Shown here in pieces: positions 7,799-10,670 of a stretch of 10,670 nt of DNA. A program made the position numbers and the translations under genes. Source of the DNA: Bacteroidia bacterium. Its GTDB lineage: Bacteria; Bacteroidota; Bacteroidia; UKL13-3. Below the pieces are notes generated by a model. That model was not told where the DNA came from. It did not search any database and saw only the letters and a list, made by a program, of their open reading frames with translations. The stretch lies in contig JACFNJ010000076.1 of NCBI GenBank assembly GCA_019454865.1, positions 1-10,670 on the forward strand. The letters run 5' to 3'. Within the stretch, counting starts at the first letter, position 1; each line of letters begins with the position of its first letter.

Positions 7799-8308
7799 TT
7801 ATTTATCAATAAAAGTATAACCAGCTCTTTCAACTGCTCGTTTAACAGCCTCAATTACTTCCGGCTTTTCATTGTATTTATTAGGAGTAACATACGGAGC
7901 ATTTTTTATTTGATTTAATAGTTCCTGTGTTTCATCTCCTGCAAGTTGTTCCAGTCGGTCATATATTCCACCACGCTGTTCTTCCAGTTCGTTGTGCTTT
8001 TCTAAGATGTTTTGGATATTGGCTATAACAACAGGAGTAGGCAAAGGCACCAATAATGCACCAATAGCACCATGTTCTAACCGAATGCGGGCTGCATCAT
8101 CCGAAGGCTTTCCGCCTTGCAATCGGGCTATTGCGGGTAAGGCAATTTTTTCTTCAATGGAAATGTGTCGTAATAATCCATTTCTGAACTTATCGTAGCT
8201 TTCCATATCTATGTTTTGAATATCAACAATTGCTTTTTGAAAATATGAATCTATTCGATTGTGGTCTTCTGCAAAATAATTATATAATACTCCGTGCATA
8301 GTTTTCAA
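7799..8308 (-). CDS. Hemerythrin HHE domain protein
   Basis: A 169-residue soluble protein with the HHE cation-binding four-helix pattern. The expected iron ligands are in place: H16 (EDHNRID), H48 and E52 (LLRHISIEEK), H79 (LEHGAIG), and H105 and E109 (LEKHNELEE). Such proteins bind a di-iron centre and are linked to oxygen or nitric oxide sensing, iron handling or repair of iron-sulfur clusters; which applies here cannot be told. A C-terminal tail of about 40 residues follows the domain. Start at ATG 8308; another ATG three codons later is possible. It lies 20 bases after metH and 30 before the urea transporter, all on one strand, so the three are probably co-transcribed. No signal peptide is seen. 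Confidence 0.88.
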   Translation of the reverse strand: MKTMHGVLYNYFAEDHNRIDSYFQKAIVDIQNIDMESYDKFRNGLLRHISIEEKIALPAIARLQGGKPSDDAARIRLEHGAIGALLVPLPTPVVIANIQNILEKHNELEEQRGGIYDRLEQLAGDETQELLNQIKNAPYVTPNKYNEKPEVIEAVKRAVERAGYTFIDK

Positions 8309-8328
8309 TTTAATTGGTAAATAATTTA

Positions 8329-10670
8329 TTAAATATCATAACCCAAGTTAGGTGCTAACCATCGCTCTATATTTTCTATACTTTGTCCTTTGCGTTTGGC
8401 ATACTCTTCTACCTGGTCTTTGCTAATTTTACCAATACCAAAATATTTGCTTTCAGGATGTGAAAAATATAATCCACTAACGCTTGCAGCCGGATACATT
8501 GCAAAGTGTTCGCTTAATTCTATTCCTGTATTCTTTGTAGCTTGTAACAGCTCAAATAGAAGTGCTTTTTCTGTATGATCAGGACAGGCCGGATAACCAG
8601 GTGCCGGACGAATACCTTGGTATTCTTCCTTAATCAGTTGCTCGTTATTTAATTCTTCTTTTTTAGCATATCCCCAATATTCTTTTCTAACTAATTCATG
8701 CATTTTTTCAGCAAATGCTTCCGCAAGCCTGTCAGCAATTACTTTTATCATAATGCTGTTGTAGTCGTCTAAATTTTTGTTGTATTCTTCTATTAATTTC
8801 TCAATACCAATTCCTGCTGTTACTGCAAATCCACCGATATAATCTGTAATACCGGTTTCTTTAGGCACAACAAAATCAGCAAGGCAGTTGTATGTTTGTC
8901 CTGCCGCTTTTTCACGTTGTTGGCGTAAAAAATGGAATGTTGCAGTAGGTGTATTTAAAGTTGTGTTTGTAGCATCAATTATTACATCATCACCTACTGA
9001 ATTTGCAGGCCAAAATCCAATAACAGCTTTTGCAGTTAAAAGTTTTTTTGCAATTACTTCATCCAAAAGTTTGTTTACATCATTAAATAATTTGGTAGCT
9101 TCATTACCCACCACTTCATCAGTTAATATTTTTGGATAACGCCCACTTAACTCCCATGCCATAAAGAAAGGAGTCCAATCAATATAGTTTCTTAATTCTT
9201 CTAACGGAAAGTCGTCAAATACTTTTATACCGGTAAAAGCAGGCTTAACAATATTTTGAGGCTTAACGGAAATTTTACTTTCGCGCGCCTTGTTAATTGT
9301 TACAAAACTTTTTTCTTGTCTTCTGTTTTTATAATCTTCTCTAAACTGTGCATAGTCTGTCTTTAAATCTTTTTGAAAAACAGGTCGCTGCTCTTTGTTT
9401 ATTAATTTCTGTACTATCGGTACACTTTTGCTTGCATCCAAAACATGAACCACCGGACCGGTATAATGCGGGTCAATTTTTACTGCGGTATGCACTCGTG
9501 AGGTTGTAGCACCACCAATAAGTAATGGAATATTCATTTGTAAACGTTCCATTTCTTTGGCTACATGTATCATTTCATCTAAACTTGGAGTAATCAAACC
9601 GCTTACCCCTACAATATCTGCATTTTCTTCTTTTGCTTTTTCCAAAAGTTTTTCGGCTGGTATCATTACTCCCATATCAATTACCTCAAAATTATTGCAA
9701 GCCAAAACCACACCTACAATATTTTTTCCTATATCGTGAACATCGCCTTTAACTGTTGCCAGTAATATTTTTCCTTGTCCACCGGTTTCTGCATTTTTTT
9801 CTCCCGCTAATCGCTTTTCTTCTTCTAAGTATGGAGTAAGATAAGCTACAGCTTTTTTCATTACACGTGCACTTTTTACCACCTGAGGTAAAAACATTTT
9901 TCCCTGCCCAAACAAGTCGCCTACTATATTCATTCCTGCCATCAACGGCTCTTCAATTACACGCAACGGTTTTTTGTATTTTTGGTATGCTTCTTCGGTA
10001 TCTTCGTCAATATAATCTACTATCCCTTTAACTAAGGCATGGCTTAATCGTTCTTCAATTGTGCCTTTTCGCCATTCCAAATCAACTACTTTTTCTTTGC
10101 CTTTTCCTTTTACTTTTTCTGCATACTCCAACAATCGTTCTGTTGCATCATCTCTTCTATCCAACAAAACATCTTCAACATATTCCAATAATTCTTTATC
10201 AATTTCATCATACACCTCAAGCTGGCTTGGATTAACAATTCCCATATCCATACCGTTTGCTATTGCATGGTACAAAAAAGCCGAGTGCATTGCCTCTCGC
10301 ACTTTATCATTGCCTCTGAAAGAGAAAGAAACATTAGAAACGCCTCCACTCACTTTAGCTCCCGGTAAATTTTCTTTTATCCATTTTGTAGCCTGAAAAA
10401 AGTCTAACGAATTTTTTCTATGCTCTTCCATACCGGTAGCCACCGGAAATATATTGGGGTCAAATATTATATCGCCTTTCGGGAAATTTACTTTTTCAAC
10501 CAATACGTTGTATGCACGCTGAGCAATTTCTATTCGTCTTTCCAAGTTATCTGCTTGTCCGGTTTCATCAAATAACATAACAATGGCAGCGGCTCCAAAT
10601 CGCTTAACAATTTTTGCCTGACGTATAAATTCTGCCTCGCCTTCTTTTAACGAAATTGAATTAACAACAC
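8329..10670 (-). CDS. metH: Cobalamin-dependent methionine synthase, 5' end outside the window
   Basis: MetH moves a methyl group from methyltetrahydrofolate via cobalamin to homocysteine, making methionine in the cytoplasm. About 779 residues are visible; the reading frame stays open to the right edge (VVNSISLKEGEAEF), so the ATG at 10578 is internal. Numbering from that Met, the parts are as follows. The end of the folate domain includes FDPNIFPVATG (38-48) and ISGGVSN-like VSGGVSNVSFSFRGND. The four-helix cap is at about 170-255. The B12 Rossmann domain has DVHDIG (279-284) with His281 as cobalt ligand, plus SGL (326-328) and GGATTS. The reactivation domain runs from about 450, with SAM-binding RPAPGYPACPDH (657-668) and YPAASVSGLYFSHP. 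The homocysteine domain would lie upstream, fused or as a separate gene, as is common in Bacteroidota. It heads the cluster with the hemerythrin and urea transporter genes. Confidence 0.97.
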   Translation of the reverse strand, partial: VVNSISLKEGEAEFIRQAKIVKRFGAAAIVMLFDETGQADNLERRIEIAQRAYNVLVEKVNFPKGDIIFDPNIFPVATGMEEHRKNSLDFFQATKWIKENLPGAKVSGGVSNVSFSFRGNDKVREAMHSAFLYHAIANGMDMGIVNPSQLEVYDEIDKELLEYVEDVLLDRRDDATERLLEYAEKVKGKGKEKVVDLEWRKGTIEERLSHALVKGIVDYIDEDTEEAYQKYKKPLRVIEEPLMAGMNIVGDLFGQGKMFLPQVVKSARVMKKAVAYLTPYLEEEKRLAGEKNAETGGQGKILLATVKGDVHDIGKNIVGVVLACNNFEVIDMGVMIPAEKLLEKAKEENADIVGVSGLITPSLDEMIHVAKEMERLQMNIPLLIGGATTSRVHTAVKIDPHYTGPVVHVLDASKSVPIVQKLINKEQRPVFQKDLKTDYAQFREDYKNRRQEKSFVTINKARESKISVKPQNIVKPAFTGIKVFDDFPLEELRNYIDWTPFFMAWELSGRYPKILTDEVVGNEATKLFNDVNKLLDEVIAKKLLTAKAVIGFWPANSVGDDVIIDATNTTLNTPTATFHFLRQQREKAAGQTYNCLADFVVPKETGITDYIGGFAVTAGIGIEKLIEEYNKNLDDYNSIMIKVIADRLAEAFAEKMHELVRKEYWGYAKKEELNNEQLIKEEYQGIRPAPGYPACPDHTEKALLFELLQATKNTGIELSEHFAMYPAASVSGLYFSHPESKYFGIGKISKDQVEEYAKRKGQSIENIERWLAPNLGYDI

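Noticed and set aside
8888..10396. Plus-strand open frames opposite metH, up to 111 codons
   Set aside because: Serine-rich low-complexity translations opposite a well-supported conserved gene; no independent evidence of coding.
8329..10578. metH as a complete 749-residue gene starting at ATG 10578
   Set aside because: The 30 codons upstream to the window edge encode recognisable MetH sequence (VVNSISLKEG), so this Met is internal.

Overview
The window is chromosomal DNA from an AT-rich member of the Bacteroidota, and the order Chitinophagales or a relative fits best. This rests on gene content and style: no Shine-Dalgarno boxes before the starts, lipoproteins with Bacteroidota-like lipoboxes, a TAnnTTTG-type promoter box before one gene, and UvrA, MetH and isoaspartyl peptidase sequences of Bacteroidota flavour. 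The assignment is by recall of these families, not by a search.

Layout from left to right. Positions 1-1105 look like an accessory insert. A GC-richer imperfect palindrome (1-130) lies next to an unrecognised lipoprotein gene on the minus strand (140-883). That gene is bracketed by near-identical 15-base inverted repeats, and a second, different palindromic element follows (954-1103). The arrangement resembles a gene cassette with an attC-like recombination site, which is a hypothesis. Next on the minus strand is a GT39-type membrane glycosyltransferase split by a frameshift at a 3 x 4-base tandem repeat (1106-2510). It lies 30 bases downstream of an isoaspartyl peptidase/plant-type asparaginase gene (2541-3479). 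Divergent from the latter is uvrA (3564-6437, plus strand), the damage-recognition ATPase of nucleotide excision repair, followed by a small lipoprotein with a single predicted beta-sandwich domain (6486-6890).

Converging on that gene from the right is a minus-strand cluster: metH (8329-10670, its 5' part beyond the window), a hemerythrin-type HHE protein (7799-8308) and a urea transporter (6887-7768). The gaps are 20 and 30 bases, so co-transcription in the order metH, hemerythrin, urea transporter is likely. The metH fragment carries the end of the folate domain, the cobalamin domains and the S-adenosylmethionine-binding reactivation domain.

Most of the window is ordinary housekeeping sequence. 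The parts worth a second look are the palindrome-lipoprotein-palindrome block at the left edge and the frameshift in the glycosyltransferase. No rRNA, tRNA, CRISPR array or transposase gene was seen, and no stretch over 300 bases lacks a gene.
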